From Roseomonas populi (GTDB lineage Bacteria > Pseudomonadota > Alphaproteobacteria > Acetobacterales > Acetobacteraceae): a stretch of 64,000 bases of DNA. The first letter of the stretch is position 1, and each line of letters opens with the position of its first letter. Positions 1 to 8,512 of the stretch are shown here, piece after piece. The stretch spans positions 124,001 to 188,000 of the forward strand of contig NZ_JANJOU010000002.1 in the NCBI RefSeq assembly GCF_024594815.1, written 5' to 3'. The position numbers and the translations under genes were made by a program. The notes under the pieces were generated by a model, which saw only the letters and a list, made by a program, of their open reading frames with translations, was not told where the DNA came from and did not search any database.

Positions 1-1835
1 TCGTCCTCACCCGCAGCGGCGGCGGGCCGGAGCGCAACCCGGCCGCGGCGCACCTCTCCGAGGTCCTCGGTAATGTCACCTTCCTGGAGCGGCCGTTCCA
101 TCCCATCACCTTCGCCAGCGTCGCGCGAACCGCCCTGAAGGGGCGCCACCGGCAGTTCGAGGCGCGGGCGCGGATCGAGCAGCTGCACGAGAGCGAGGGG
201 CGGCTCTCCACGGCCTTGCAGGCGGGCCGCCTGGGAACCTGGGAGTTCGATGTGGAGAGCGGCACGCTGGGCTCTTCCGATGCATGCAAGGCCGTGTTCG
301 GGCGCACCCCGGAGCAGCCCTTCGGCTACGGGGACCTGATCGCCAGCATCCATCCCGAGGACCGCCCGGCCATGCAGGCCGCCGTCCGGGCCAGCATCGA
401 GAGCGGCGCAGACTATCTCATCGAGTACCGCAACATCTGGCCGGACGGGACTCTGCACTGGGCCGAGGTCCGCGCCCGGCTTGTGCGGGACCGGGACGGG
501 AGGCGGCCCAGGCTGGTGGGGGTATCTTCCGACATCACCGCCCGGCGCACGGCCGAGGAGAACCTGCGGCGCCTGAACGAGACGCTCGAGGAGCGCGTCG
601 CGGCGCGCACGGCGGAGCTTCGCCAAGCCCACGAGGCCGTGCTTGTCGAGGCCGAGCAGCGCCGCCTGGCGGAGGAACTTCTGCGCCAGAGCCAGAAGAT
701 GGAGGCGGTGGGCCAGCTGACCGGCGGCCTGGCGCACGACTTCAATAACCTGCTGACCGGGATCATCGGCAGCCTCGATCTCATCCAGCGCCGCATCGAG
801 CAGGGCCGGAGCGAGGAACTGGGGCGCTACATTGCCGCGTCCAAGGCGGCGGCGGGGCGCGCGGCTGCCCTGACGCACAGGCTGCTGGCCTTCTCGAGGC
901 GGCAGACGCTCGACCCGAAGCCGATCGCGCTGAACCAGCTCATCGCCGGGATGGAGGAGCTCGTGGTCCGCACGGTGGGACCGGCCATCGAGCTGCGCTC
1001 CGCGCTGCAGGAGGATCTCTGGGCCACGCTCGTCGATCCCAACCAGCTGGAGAACGCCCTCCTCAACCTCTGCATCAACGCGCGCGACGCGATGCCCCAA
1101 GGGGGGCGACTGACGATCGGGACGGCGAATGCATCGCTGCGCGGCCATGCGGCCGGCGCGCTGGAGCTTGCACCCGGCGACTACGTCCTGTTGGACGTCG
1201 AGGACACCGGGACGGGGATGAGCGAGGAGGTGATGCAGCGCGCCTTCGATCCTTTCTTCACGACCAAGCCGCTCGGCCAGGGCACCGGCCTGGGCCTGTC
1301 CATGATCTACGGCTTCGCGCGGCAGAGCGGCGGGCAGGTGCGCATCGAGTCCGAGCTGGGCCGGGGCACGAGGATGCGCCTCTACCTGCCGCGCCACGCC
1401 GGGCCTGCCCTCGAGGCGGGAACGCTGCCCGCCACCGCCGATGCGCCGCGGGCGACGGCCGGGGAGACGGTCCTGGTGGTGGACGACGAGGAGACGGTGC
1501 GGATGCTCGTCGTCGAGGTGCTGCAGGATCTGGGCTACGCGGCGGTGGAGGCGGCCGATGGCCAGGATGGGCTGAAGCTGATCCAGGCCGGCGGGCGCAT
1601 CGACCTGCTCGTGACCGATGTCGGCCTGCCCGGGGACATGAACGGGCGGCAGCTGGCCGATGCCGCGCGGGTGGTCCGGCCCGGCCTGCGCGTCCTCTTC
1701 ATCACGGGTTACGCCGAGACGGCAGTGGTCGGAGAGGGCGATCTCGAGGAGGGCATGCAGGTGCTGACCAAGCCCTTCGCCATGGATGCCCTGGCCAGTC
1801 GCATCCAGGAGATGATCAGAGGCCGCCAGCGGTAA
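1..1835 (+). CDS. Hybrid sensor histidine kinase/response regulator, 5' end outside window
   Basis: The reading frame is open from base 3, so the start lies upstream of the window. The visible 610 residues begin with the tail of a receiver-like region, followed by a PAS fold (about nt 190-560), a coiled-coil linker, a HisKA box with LAHDFNN (phospho-accepting His codon at nt 735-737), and an HATPase domain with N box NLCINARDAM, then DTGTGM and GTGLGLS. A C-terminal receiver domain has VVDDEE and phospho-acceptor Asp in TDVGLPG (Asp codon at nt 1617-1619), then TKPF. No membrane segment is visible, so it is probably cytosolic here. The protein should autophosphorylate on PAS-sensed input and pass phosphate to its own receiver. 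The signal and output are unknown. The next gene, hflX, is unrelated in function. Confidence 0.9.
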   Translation, partial: VLTRSGGGPERNPAAAHLSEVLGNVTFLERPFHPITFASVARTALKGRHRQFEARARIEQLHESEGRLSTALQAGRLGTWEFDVESGTLGSSDACKAVFGRTPEQPFGYGDLIASIHPEDRPAMQAAVRASIESGADYLIEYRNIWPDGTLHWAEVRARLVRDRDGRRPRLVGVSSDITARRTAEENLRRLNETLEERVAARTAELRQAHEAVLVEAEQRRLAEELLRQSQKMEAVGQLTGGLAHDFNNLLTGIIGSLDLIQRRIEQGRSEELGRYIAASKAAAGRAAALTHRLLAFSRRQTLDPKPIALNQLIAGMEELVVRTVGPAIELRSALQEDLWATLVDPNQLENALLNLCINARDAMPQGGRLTIGTANASLRGHAAGALELAPGDYVLLDVEDTGTGMSEEVMQRAFDPFFTTKPLGQGTGLGLSMIYGFARQSGGQVRIESELGRGTRMRLYLPRHAGPALEAGTLPATADAPRATAGETVLVVDDEETVRMLVVEVLQDLGYAAVEAADGQDGLKLIQAGGRIDLLVTDVGLPGDMNGRQLADAARVVRPGLRVLFITGYAETAVVGEGDLEEGMQVLTKPFAMDALASRIQEMIRGRQR

Positions 1836-1944
1836 CGGCCCGGTCGCCGTCCGCTCGACCGCACTCGCCGTTCCGGCATCCTTCGGGAAGGCCGCCATCG
1901 CGATGATTTTCGGGTGGCAAGGCGAACCGTGCTACCTCACCGCC

Positions 1945-3297
1945 ATGGATACCAGACCCCCCACTCCCCGAGCCGTCCTTGTCGGCATCCAGATGCCGCA
2001 GGTCGATGACGTTGCTCATGAGGCCAGCCTTGAGGAACTGGGGCGCCTGGTGAAGACGCTGGGCTATGAGGTGGTCGGGACTGTTTCCCAGAAGCGTGAG
2101 GGCACGGGCGCGGGATCGCTGCTGGGCAGCGGCAAGCTCGCCGAACTGGCGGCGATGACCGGAGGAACCGGCGTGGTCGGCTCGATGGCACCTCCGCCGA
2201 GGTCGAAGGCCCGGGCGCGGTTCGAGGGAGCGTCCAACGCCGCCGATCCCGCCGGACCAGAGCCCGAGGCCACCCGCTGGCCCGAGTTCGTCATCGTGGA
2301 CCATGAGCTCTCGCCCAGCCAGATCCGCAACCTGGAGAGGGCGACGGGGGCTCAGGTGCTGGACCGCACCGGCGTCATCGTCGAGATCTTCCACCGTCAC
2401 GCCAACACGCGGGAAGCGAAGCTGCAGGTGGAGATGGCGCGGCTGAAATACGTGGCGCCGCGCCTGCGGGAGTCCTCGGGCGGCGGCGAGCGGCGGCAGG
2501 GGCCGGGCGCGGGCGAGAGCAACCTCGACCTGGACCGCCGCAAGATCCGCGATCGCCTCGCGGAGCTGAAGGAGCAGCTGGAGGCGGTGCAGCGCGACAG
2601 CGACAATCGCCGGTCCGCCAGGCGGGACCAGCTGCGGGTTGCGCTGGTGGGCTACACCAATGCGGGCAAGTCTTCGCTGATGCGGGCGCTGACCGGCAGC
2701 CAGGTGCTGGTGGAGGACAAGCTCTTTGCCACGCTCGACACCACCGTGCGCATCCTGCAGCCGGAGACCCGGCCGCGCGTGCTCGTCTCGGACACGGTGG
2801 GGTTCATCAAGCAGCTGCCGCACGACCTCGTCGCCTCGTTCCGCTCGACGCTGACGGAAGCTCTCGAGGCCTCGCTGCTGCTCTTCGTCGTCGATGCCTC
2901 GGACCCGACCTACGAGGCGCAGCTCGAGGTAAGCCGGAGCGTGCTGCGGGAGATCGGAGCGGATGTCGTGCCGTCCCGGCTGGTGCTGAACAAGATGGAC
3001 AGGGTGGACGAGACGGGGCGCGCCGCGCTGGCGGCGAAGCATCCGGACGCGATCATGTTGTCCGCCCATTCGCCCGGCGATGTGAGCGCGCTTCAGGACA
3101 CCATCATCGCCTTCTTCGAGGCAGAGATGATCGAGGACGTGCTCCTGCTGCCTTACGCGAAGCAGGGACTGATCGGCGAGGTGTACGAGAGTGCGCGAGT
3201 CCTGTCCGAGGAGTATGACGAGAGCGGGCGGGTGCTGAAGGTACGCGGCCTGCCCGGCGCCATCGCGCGGCTGCGGCAAAGCCTCGCGGCAGCCTGA
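1945..3297 (+). CDS. hflX: GTPase HflX, ribosome-associated
   Basis: 450 residues from the ATG at 1945; a start further upstream at 1903 is possible but adds residues unlike the family. The N-terminal HflX domain is followed by a coiled coil (about 200-225) and a G domain: G1 GYTNAGKS (236-243), G3 DTVG (283-286), G4 NKMD (349-352). HflX splits or rescues stalled 70S ribosomes under stress and hydrolyses GTP. Two departures from the common form are visible. There is a Pro/Ala-rich insertion at about residues 72-112. The usual GPGETQLETDRR segment reads GPGAGESNLDLDRR (187-199), two residues longer. In many alphaproteobacteria hflX follows hfq; here it follows a histidine kinase instead. Confidence 0.9.
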   Translation: MDTRPPTPRAVLVGIQMPQVDDVAHEASLEELGRLVKTLGYEVVGTVSQKREGTGAGSLLGSGKLAELAAMTGGTGVVGSMAPPPRSKARARFEGASNAADPAGPEPEATRWPEFVIVDHELSPSQIRNLERATGAQVLDRTGVIVEIFHRHANTREAKLQVEMARLKYVAPRLRESSGGGERRQGPGAGESNLDLDRRKIRDRLAELKEQLEAVQRDSDNRRSARRDQLRVALVGYTNAGKSSLMRALTGSQVLVEDKLFATLDTTVRILQPETRPRVLVSDTVGFIKQLPHDLVASFRSTLTEALEASLLLFVVDASDPTYEAQLEVSRSVLREIGADVVPSRLVLNKMDRVDETGRAALAAKHPDAIMLSAHSPGDVSALQDTIIAFFEAEMIEDVLLLPYAKQGLIGEVYESARVLSEEYDESGRVLKVRGLPGAIARLRQSLAAA

Positions 3298-3473
3298 AGA
3301 AGCGAAGGGGGAAAGGCCCGCCCGCGCTCCGGCAGCTGGTTGAACCCGACGGCGCCATTTCCGGGTGCGGGCCGGTGGGTATGGCGCGGCGATCGGGCGA
3401 GGCAGTATCCTACTGGAGATCCGCGCCGATCGCTCGCCTTTGTCCCGCAGATGCCCTCCCGACAGGTGACACC

Positions 3474-4190
3474 ATGACGCTGCGTCCCAAGCGCCTCTAC
3501 CTGGTCCGGCGGAATCCTTCGCTGACCCGGGAGGAGTTTCCGGGCCGCTGGATGCGGCATGGCGACCTGTCGCTGAGTTTCCAGGCGAAGCAGGGCTTCG
3601 CGAACGTGTATCGCTACCTGCTCTGTCCGGTCATGCAGCCCCAATCTGGGAAAGGACCTGAACACGGCGGAAATGGCGTGGCCGACGGCGTCGGCATGTT
3701 GTTCTTCCGCGACGAAGCGGCCCGCGAACGCCATCACGCCTCGGCCGCGCAACGGGCGGCCATGGAAGCGGACGAGGACGAAACCTTCGCCGAGCGTGTG
3801 AACGGGACATCCCTCTTCGTCGTTGAGCAGGTGGCGCTGGACGGTCCGCTCACGCCTTTCCTGCTCACCACGGTCCTTCGGCGCCGGCCGCACGTGACGC
3901 CGCAGGCGTTCGAGGCATGGTGGAACGACGTCCATGTCCACTCGGTCCTCCGTGCGGCACCGGCCTTGCGCCGATTTGTCGGCAACATCCCCATGGAGGA
4001 CGGGTCTGGTGACCTGCAGGCCGATCTCATTGAGGAACTGTGGTTCGTGAGCTTCGAGGATCTGAGACGCACCCTCGAGGACACCGCCTTCGCTGAAACC
4101 CGCGGCGCCCTGCTGGAGCAATGCGATGTGGTGTCCCGGCTGGAGAGCGAGGTCCGGGTCCTCCATGACGCGGACCCAGGTCCGACCTGA
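3474..4190 (+). CDS. EthD-like protein with two ferredoxin-like (dimeric alpha-beta barrel) repeats
   Basis: 238 residues from the ATG at 3474, preceded by AGGTGA at good spacing; earlier in-frame starts give an implausible N-terminus. The protein contains two copies of the EthD-type module. The first opens LYLVRRNPSLTREEF with a following RHGDL. The second opens TTVLRRRPHVTPQAFEAWW with a following DVHVHSV. EthD-like proteins accompany various degradation clusters and often act as small isomerase- or decarboxylase-like enzymes or as accessory proteins. No specific reaction can be assigned. It is transcribed alone, convergent with the SDR gene. An annotation of two tandem EthD domains is well supported; the function is not. 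Confidence 0.7.
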   Translation: MTLRPKRLYLVRRNPSLTREEFPGRWMRHGDLSLSFQAKQGFANVYRYLLCPVMQPQSGKGPEHGGNGVADGVGMLFFRDEAARERHHASAAQRAAMEADEDETFAERVNGTSLFVVEQVALDGPLTPFLLTTVLRRRPHVTPQAFEAWWNDVHVHSVLRAAPALRRFVGNIPMEDGSGDLQADLIEELWFVSFEDLRRTLEDTAFAETRGALLEQCDVVSRLESEVRVLHDADPGPT

Positions 4191-4265
4191 CGATGGACCT
4201 GGTCCGGGCGCGGGGGACGCTCTTCTCCTGGCGAAGCGCGCCGCCGGGCTCCGCGAGGACCGGAC

Positions 4266-5018
4266 CTAGCCCGCCGGCGCCCCGTTGATCGTCAGGATCG
4301 TTCCGCTCGTATAGCTGGACCGACGCGAGGCCAGGAACACGGCGGCGCTCGCGATCTCCTCCACGGTGGCCGCCCGGCCGAACGGCATGCCGGCCTGGAG
4401 CTCCTGCCAGCGCCCCGCATCGCCCAGCTCCGCCGCCGCGCGGGCCCGCAAGAGCACCTCGTTCCGGTCCGTCGCGACAGGGCCGGGGTTGATGCCCACC
4501 ACGCGGATGCCGTCCTTCCCCGAGCCGATGGCCAGGCTGCGGGTGAACGCCATCAGCGCGGCATTCCCCGTGCTGCCGGCGATGTAGTCCGGGCTCATCC
4601 GCTCCCCGGCGGAGCCGATGATGTTGACGATAACGCCGCCACTCGCCTTCAGCGCGGGGTAGAGCGCGCGGCTGAGACCGATGTAGCCGAACACCTTCAG
4701 GTCCCACGCCGCGCGCCAGCGCGCGTCATCCACGTCAAGGAGGTTGCCCGCCGGGATGGCACCGGCATTGTTGACGAGGATATCGAGGTCCTCAACCTCG
4801 GCTGCGACGCGCTCCAGTTCCGCTTGGCGCGACAGGTCGGCTGGGATGGCCCGCGCGCCCCCGCCCATTTCCTGGGCCAGCGCCTCCAGCGCGGCGGTGT
4901 CCCGCGCGGCGAGCAGCACGCGGCAACCCTCGGCCGCCAGCGCCCGCGCGATGCCGCGGCCGATCCCCTTGGAAGCACCGGTGACGAGCGCCGTGCGCCC
5001 GGACAACTCCAGATCCAT
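4266..5018 (-). CDS. SDR-family oxidoreductase lacking the catalytic lysine
   Basis: 250 residues; the ATG at 5018 is preceded by GGAGGG, which favours it over the longer frame. A classical Rossmann SDR: TGASKGIG (13-20) for NAD(P), NNAG (83-86), Ser136 and Tyr145. The residue four after the Tyr is Ser149 (YIAGS) instead of the Lys of the YxxxK motif. SDRs reduce or oxidise carbonyl and hydroxyl groups; loss of this Lys usually weakens or changes activity, so the protein may rely on another base or have another role. It lies downstream of the GntR gene on the same strand and may be regulated with it. The fold is certain, the substrate unknown. Confidence 0.85.
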   Translation of the reverse strand: MDLELSGRTALVTGASKGIGRGIARALAAEGCRVLLAARDTAALEALAQEMGGGARAIPADLSRQAELERVAAEVEDLDILVNNAGAIPAGNLLDVDDARWRAAWDLKVFGYIGLSRALYPALKASGGVIVNIIGSAGERMSPDYIAGSTGNAALMAFTRSLAIGSGKDGIRVVGINPGPVATDRNEVLLRARAAAELGDAGRWQELQAGMPFGRAATVEEIASAAVFLASRRSSYTSGTILTINGAPAG

Positions 5019-5155
5019 GCCGTTCCCTCCGTCCGCCGAATCCGATGGCGCTTCTTCTGGCAGCCAGCTTCGTCCGATGGACGACAGCAATCAAACCCGA
5101 AGGCTCCTCCGGGCAAGTCGACCGGATCCGGTTCGAGCGCCCTGTGCTGACGCCG

Positions 5156-5854
5156 TCACGTCGTCCCACCCTCGTGCCCGGCGACGAGATCGGCAAAAAC
5201 ACGCCCGCCCGACTGGATATGATCCCGCATGGCGGCCCGTGCCCCATCCTCGTTCCCGGCCAGGACGGCCTCGAGCAGCGCCCCGTGCTCCCGCCACGAG
5301 GCCTTCACCCGTGCCGGCTGGCCGAGACTGCTGCGGTGGTAGGAGAGCATACGCCGGCGCGTGAGGCGCAGCTGCTCGGCCAGCACGGCGTTCCGCGCGC
5401 CCGCGTAGATGGCGCCGTGAAAGGCGGCGTTGGCGGCCATGTAGGCCGCGGTGTCCAGCCGCTGCATCGCGGGCCGTGCCTCCGCGTGCAGCGTGCGGAG
5501 CCATTCCCGTTCTTCCCCGGTCATGCGCCGGGCTGCCAGGCCGGCCGCTTCCGCCTCCAGCGCCGTCAGCACCTCCACCATGCCCAGGGCAAGGCCGGGC
5601 GAAAGGCCCTGCACCACCGCACCCCGCCTGGGAACCATGCGGACCAGCCCGATGGCCGCCAGGTGCAGCAGAGCCTCCCGCGCTGGGGTACGGGACACGT
5701 CGAAGCGGCTGGCCAGGCCCTGCTCGTCCAGCGTGTCGCCGGGCAGCAGTCGCCCCGCGTCGAGGTCCTCCTCGATCACCTGCAGAAGCGCGCTGCTTGT
5801 CCGCCTCGCCACCGGCCCGCCACTCGCATTCTTATGGGGTACTTGCGTATACAT
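5156..5854 (-). CDS. GntR-family transcriptional regulator with FCD ligand domain
   Basis: 232 residues. The N-terminal winged helix (about 18-85) contains the GntR signature LLPGDTLDEQGLASRFDVSRTPAREAL. The C-terminal helical FCD-type domain (about 95-220) has the usual metal-site histidines around NAAFHGAIY and SWREHGALLEAV and the RDHI end. FCD regulators bind metal plus a carboxylate effector and usually repress neighbouring catabolic genes. It is divergent from the glutathione transferase/crotonase/receptor genes, with 104 bp between, which are the likely targets. The start codon overlaps the palindromic hexamer GTATAC, suggesting autoregulation. Confidence 0.88.
   Translation of the reverse strand: MYTQVPHKNASGGPVARRTSSALLQVIEEDLDAGRLLPGDTLDEQGLASRFDVSRTPAREALLHLAAIGLVRMVPRRGAVVQGLSPGLALGMVEVLTALEAEAAGLAARRMTGEEREWLRTLHAEARPAMQRLDTAAYMAANAAFHGAIYAGARNAVLAEQLRLTRRRMLSYHRSSLGQPARVKASWREHGALLEAVLAGNEDGARAAMRDHIQSGGRVFADLVAGHEGGTT
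5847..5852. promoter_or_regulatory. GTATAC palindrome at the GntR start, candidate operator core
   Basis: The hexamer GTATAC sits in a short AT-richer patch (TTGCGTATACATAA, 5843-5856) between the divergent GntR and glutathione transferase genes and overlaps the first two codons of the regulator. Outer bases are only partly symmetric. Several GntR-family operators have a TATA-like palindromic centre, so this is a plausible but weak operator call. Confidence 0.3.
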
Positions 5855-5917
5855 AACGTCGATGCTCTAGTTCCGTCCAGCCCGGGCCGCAGAACCGGGG
5901 GATGGAGGAGAATGATC

Positions 5918-5962
5918 ATGGCGCGGGATCCGCGGCCGCACGCGTCCGCTGTCGCCCCATGA
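5918..5962 (+). CDS. Possible 14-residue leader peptide coupled to the glutathione transferase
   Basis: The only strong Shine-Dalgarno in this leader, GGAGGAG at 5904-5910, is spaced 7 nt from the ATG at 5918, which opens a 14-codon frame (MARDPRPHASAVAP). Its TGA overlaps the ATG of the downstream transferase (ATGA, 5959-5962), while that gene has no Shine-Dalgarno of its own. The arrangement suggests translational coupling through a leader peptide. The alternative is that the transferase starts in its own frame at 5902 and the small frame is accidental. Confidence 0.3.
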   Translation: MARDPRPHASAVAP

Positions 5963-6723
5963 TCGTCCTGCACCACGCCTGGCGCTCCAGCGCGTCGCGC
6001 CGTGTCCGGCTCTGCCTGGAGGAGAAGGGGCTCACCTACGAGAATCGCGTCGTGGACATGGCGGCGATGGAGCACCACGCGCCCGAGTATCTTCGCATCA
6101 ACCCCAACGGCGTCGTGCCCACCCTGCTGCACGATGGCCGGCCGCTGCACGAGAGCGGGACGATCTGCGAGTACCTGGACGAGACCTTCCCTGACCGGCC
6201 GCTCCGCCCGGAGGACCCCTACGGGCGCGCCCTGATGCGGAACTGGATCCGGTACGTCGACGAGCGGATCGGTCACCTCATCGTCTTCAACTGGCGCTAC
6301 CGCCTGCAGGCCGCGGCCGCCGCGCTGTCCGACGAGGAACTGGCGGAGCGGGTGCGCCGCATCCCCAGTGCAGAGCGGCAGGAAGCCTGGCGCCGCGTTG
6401 CCCGCCGGCCCTTCACGGAGGAGGAGCGAACGGCAGCGCGGGCGCAGCTGGTTGCCCTTCTGGGCCGGATGGAGGAGGCGCTGGCGCCCTCCGGCTGGCT
6501 CGTGGGTGCCCGTTACTCCATCGCGGACATCGCGGCCGTTCCCTTCGTGAAGCGGATTGAGGAGGAGATCGCGCCGGAGCAGGTGACGCCGGCGGCGCAC
6601 CCCCGGGTCGCGGAATGGTGGGCACGGATCCAGGCCCGCCCCGCCTTCGCGCGCGCAGGGATCGGCCCGTTCTGGGACGCGCCCGTCATGACAGGTCATA
6701 CCGAGCCGGAGATGCTGACTTGA
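5959..6723 (+). CDS. Glutathione S-transferase family protein
   Basis: 254 residues from the ATG at 5959. The thioredoxin-like N-terminal domain starts at once (HHAWRSSASRRVRLCLEEKGL), with the cis-Pro segment GVVPTLL and the glutathione gamma-glutamyl contact ESGTI. The all-helical C-terminal domain follows, ending with GARYSIADIAAVPF, the usual N-capping/Asp motif. The N-terminal SSASRRVR segment resembles Ser/Cys-type bacterial enzymes of the beta, zeta or etherase kind. Such enzymes conjugate, isomerise (for example maleylpyruvate) or cleave ethers. It overlaps the crotonase start and shares an operon with a solute receptor, which points to catabolism. A start at 5902 would add 19 residues. 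Confidence 0.85.
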   Translation: MIVLHHAWRSSASRRVRLCLEEKGLTYENRVVDMAAMEHHAPEYLRINPNGVVPTLLHDGRPLHESGTICEYLDETFPDRPLRPEDPYGRALMRNWIRYVDERIGHLIVFNWRYRLQAAAAALSDEELAERVRRIPSAERQEAWRRVARRPFTEEERTAARAQLVALLGRMEEALAPSGWLVGARYSIADIAAVPFVKRIEEEIAPEQVTPAAHPRVAEWWARIQARPAFARAGIGPFWDAPVMTGHTEPEMLT

Positions 6724-7493
6724 CTGATGGATTTGAGACCGGGGTGCCGGGCCTGAGCATCGCCGGGGCGGTGGCCACCATTCGCCTGAACAGGCCGGCG
6801 GTGCACAACCGCATCGAGCTCTCGGACCTGGCGGCCCTCGGCGGGATCATCGACACCATCGAGGCGAATCCCGAGGTGCGCGCCGTCATCCTCACCGCGA
6901 GCGGCCGTTCCTTCAGCTCCGGCTTTCACATCGGCGAACTCAGGCCCGGGGAGGGGGCCGATGAGTCGGCCTTCGGACGCTTGGCGGACCGGTTGGAGGC
7001 ACTGCGCCAGCCCACGATTTGCGCGCTGAACGGGGGCGTGTACGGCGGCTCCACCGACCTTGCCCTGGCCTGCGACTTCCGCATCGGCGTCACGGGCATG
7101 GCGATGTTCATGCCCGCGGCGCGGCTCGGCCTGCACTACTACCCGAGTGGCCTGGGCCGCTATGTCAGCCGGCTCGGCCTCAACGCTGCCAAGCGGCTTT
7201 TCCTGACCGCCGAGAAGCTCGAGGCCGAGGAGCTGCTGCGGATCGGCTTCCTGACGGAACTTGTTCCACCGGAGGCGCTGCAAGCGCGTGCCGCGGCTTT
7301 GGCCGCCATCCTCGCCGCCAATGCGCCGCTGGCGGTACAGGGCATGAAGGCCGCGCTGAACGGCATCGCCCGTGGCGAGTTGGACGCCGAGGCCGTCGCG
7401 GCCACGATCCGTCAGGTCCGCGCTTCCGAGGATCTGCGGGAAGGCAAGGCCGCCTGGGCGGAGAAGCGCGCGCCGGTCTTCACCGGGCGCTGA
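6720..7493 (+). CDS. Enoyl-CoA hydratase/isomerase (crotonase) family protein, non-canonical active site
   Basis: 257 residues from the TTG at 6720, which overlaps the stop of the transferase (TTGA) and has GGAG upstream; longer starts run into that gene. Crotonase fold with oxyanion-hole segment SFSSGFHIGEL and the conserved ALNGGVYGGSTDLALACDF helix. The first hydratase glutamate (GGxxE) is Asp in GGSTDLA, and the second (PE motif) is Ala in MPAARLG. Both catalytic acids of a true enoyl-CoA hydratase are therefore altered, which argues for an isomerase, hydrolase or other crotonase reaction on a CoA thioester. The next gene is a periplasmic receptor. The family call is secure, the reaction is not. 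Confidence 0.82.
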   Translation: MTDGFETGVPGLSIAGAVATIRLNRPAVHNRIELSDLAALGGIIDTIEANPEVRAVILTASGRSFSSGFHIGELRPGEGADESAFGRLADRLEALRQPTICALNGGVYGGSTDLALACDFRIGVTGMAMFMPAARLGLHYYPSGLGRYVSRLGLNAAKRLFLTAEKLEAEELLRIGFLTELVPPEALQARAAALAAILAANAPLAVQGMKAALNGIARGELDAEAVAATIRQVRASEDLREGKAAWAEKRAPVFTGR

Positions 7494-7518
7494 AGGACAA
7501 GAGGAAGGGCAGGACAGG

Positions 7519-8484
7519 ATGATCACGCGCCGGCTTACCCTTGCCGCACCCGCGCTCCTAGCTGCCCGCGCCGCGGGTGCCCAGGGCTTCCCCAACCGTC
7601 CGCTCCGTGTCGTCGTCGGCTTCACCGCCGGCGGGGCGACCGACCTGGCCGTGCGGACCGTCGCGCCGCGCCTGTCGGAAGCGCTCGGCCAGCCCGTGGT
7701 GGTGGACAACCGGCCCGGTGCGGGCGGCAACATCGCGACCGAGGTGGTGGTCCGCTCGCCGCCCGATGGCTACACGCTGCTTCTCGGCACCATCGGGCCC
7801 ATGATCATCAATCCCGTCATCTACCCGAACCTGCCCTTCGATCCCCTGGCCGATCTTGCGCCCGTTACCACCCTCGTCCAGTCCTCCACGGTTCTCGTCG
7901 TGCCGGCCTCGCGGCCATGGCGCAGCGTGGCGGACCTCATCGCCGCTGCGAAGGCCGCGCCGGGCAAGCTGAACTGGGGCTACAGCGGTGTCGGCACCAC
8001 GGGCCAGCTGGCGGCATCCCTGCTGAACCAGCTCGCGACGATCGAGACGGTGGGCGTGCCATATCGCGGTGGCGCACCGCTGATGACCGACCTCATCTCG
8101 GGGCGGCTGGACTTCACCTTCTCCACGACCCCTCCGGCGCTGCCGCAGGTGGAGGCCGGCAAGATCCGCGCCCTGGCCGTGCCGACCCTGCGGCGCGCGC
8201 CGGGCCTGCCCGACGTACCCACCATTGCCGAGAGCGGCGTCGCGGACTTCAACGCGGAGAACTACTTCATGCTGCTGGCCCCGCGCGGCACCCCGCCCGA
8301 GGCGATTGCCACCTGCAACGCCGCGGTCCGGAAGGCGCTGGCGGACGCGGAGGTGGCCACCCAGCTTCGGCGCCTGGGGCTGGAAGGGCAGGCCAGCACA
8401 CCGGAAGAAGCGGCCGAGTACCTGCGCACGGAGGTGCGCCGCTGGCGCCCCGTTATCGCGTCCAGCGGCCTGCAACCCGAGTAG
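7519..8484 (+). CDS. Tripartite tricarboxylate transporter (TTT) substrate-binding receptor, Bug family
   Basis: 321 residues with a Tat-like signal (TRRLTLAAPALL) cut near AGAQG. Bug-family landmarks in order: PNRPLRVVVGFTAGGATDLAV, VVDNRPGAGGN, SPPDGYTLLLG and VPYRGGAPLMTDLISGRLD. The mature protein should be a periplasmic two-lobed receptor presenting a small carboxylate to TctAB. No TctA or TctB gene is nearby. It is the last gene of the transferase/crotonase set, 25 nt after the crotonase, and probably supplies its substrate. Confidence 0.9.
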   Translation: MITRRLTLAAPALLAARAAGAQGFPNRPLRVVVGFTAGGATDLAVRTVAPRLSEALGQPVVVDNRPGAGGNIATEVVVRSPPDGYTLLLGTIGPMIINPVIYPNLPFDPLADLAPVTTLVQSSTVLVVPASRPWRSVADLIAAAKAAPGKLNWGYSGVGTTGQLAASLLNQLATIETVGVPYRGGAPLMTDLISGRLDFTFSTTPPALPQVEAGKIRALAVPTLRRAPGLPDVPTIAESGVADFNAENYFMLLAPRGTPPEAIATCNAAVRKALADAEVATQLRRLGLEGQASTPEEAAEYLRTEVRRWRPVIASSGLQPE

Positions 8485-8512
8485 TCTGGGCCGAACTCGC
8501 GCTCAGTGCCTC

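Noticed and set aside
5925-5947. A cluster of restriction-site-like words (GGATCC, GCGGCCGC, ACGCGT) resembling a cloning polylinker
   Set aside because: In DNA of this GC content such words are frequent, the flanks are ordinary chromosomal sequence, and the segment is part of a plausible leader; there is no other sign of vector.
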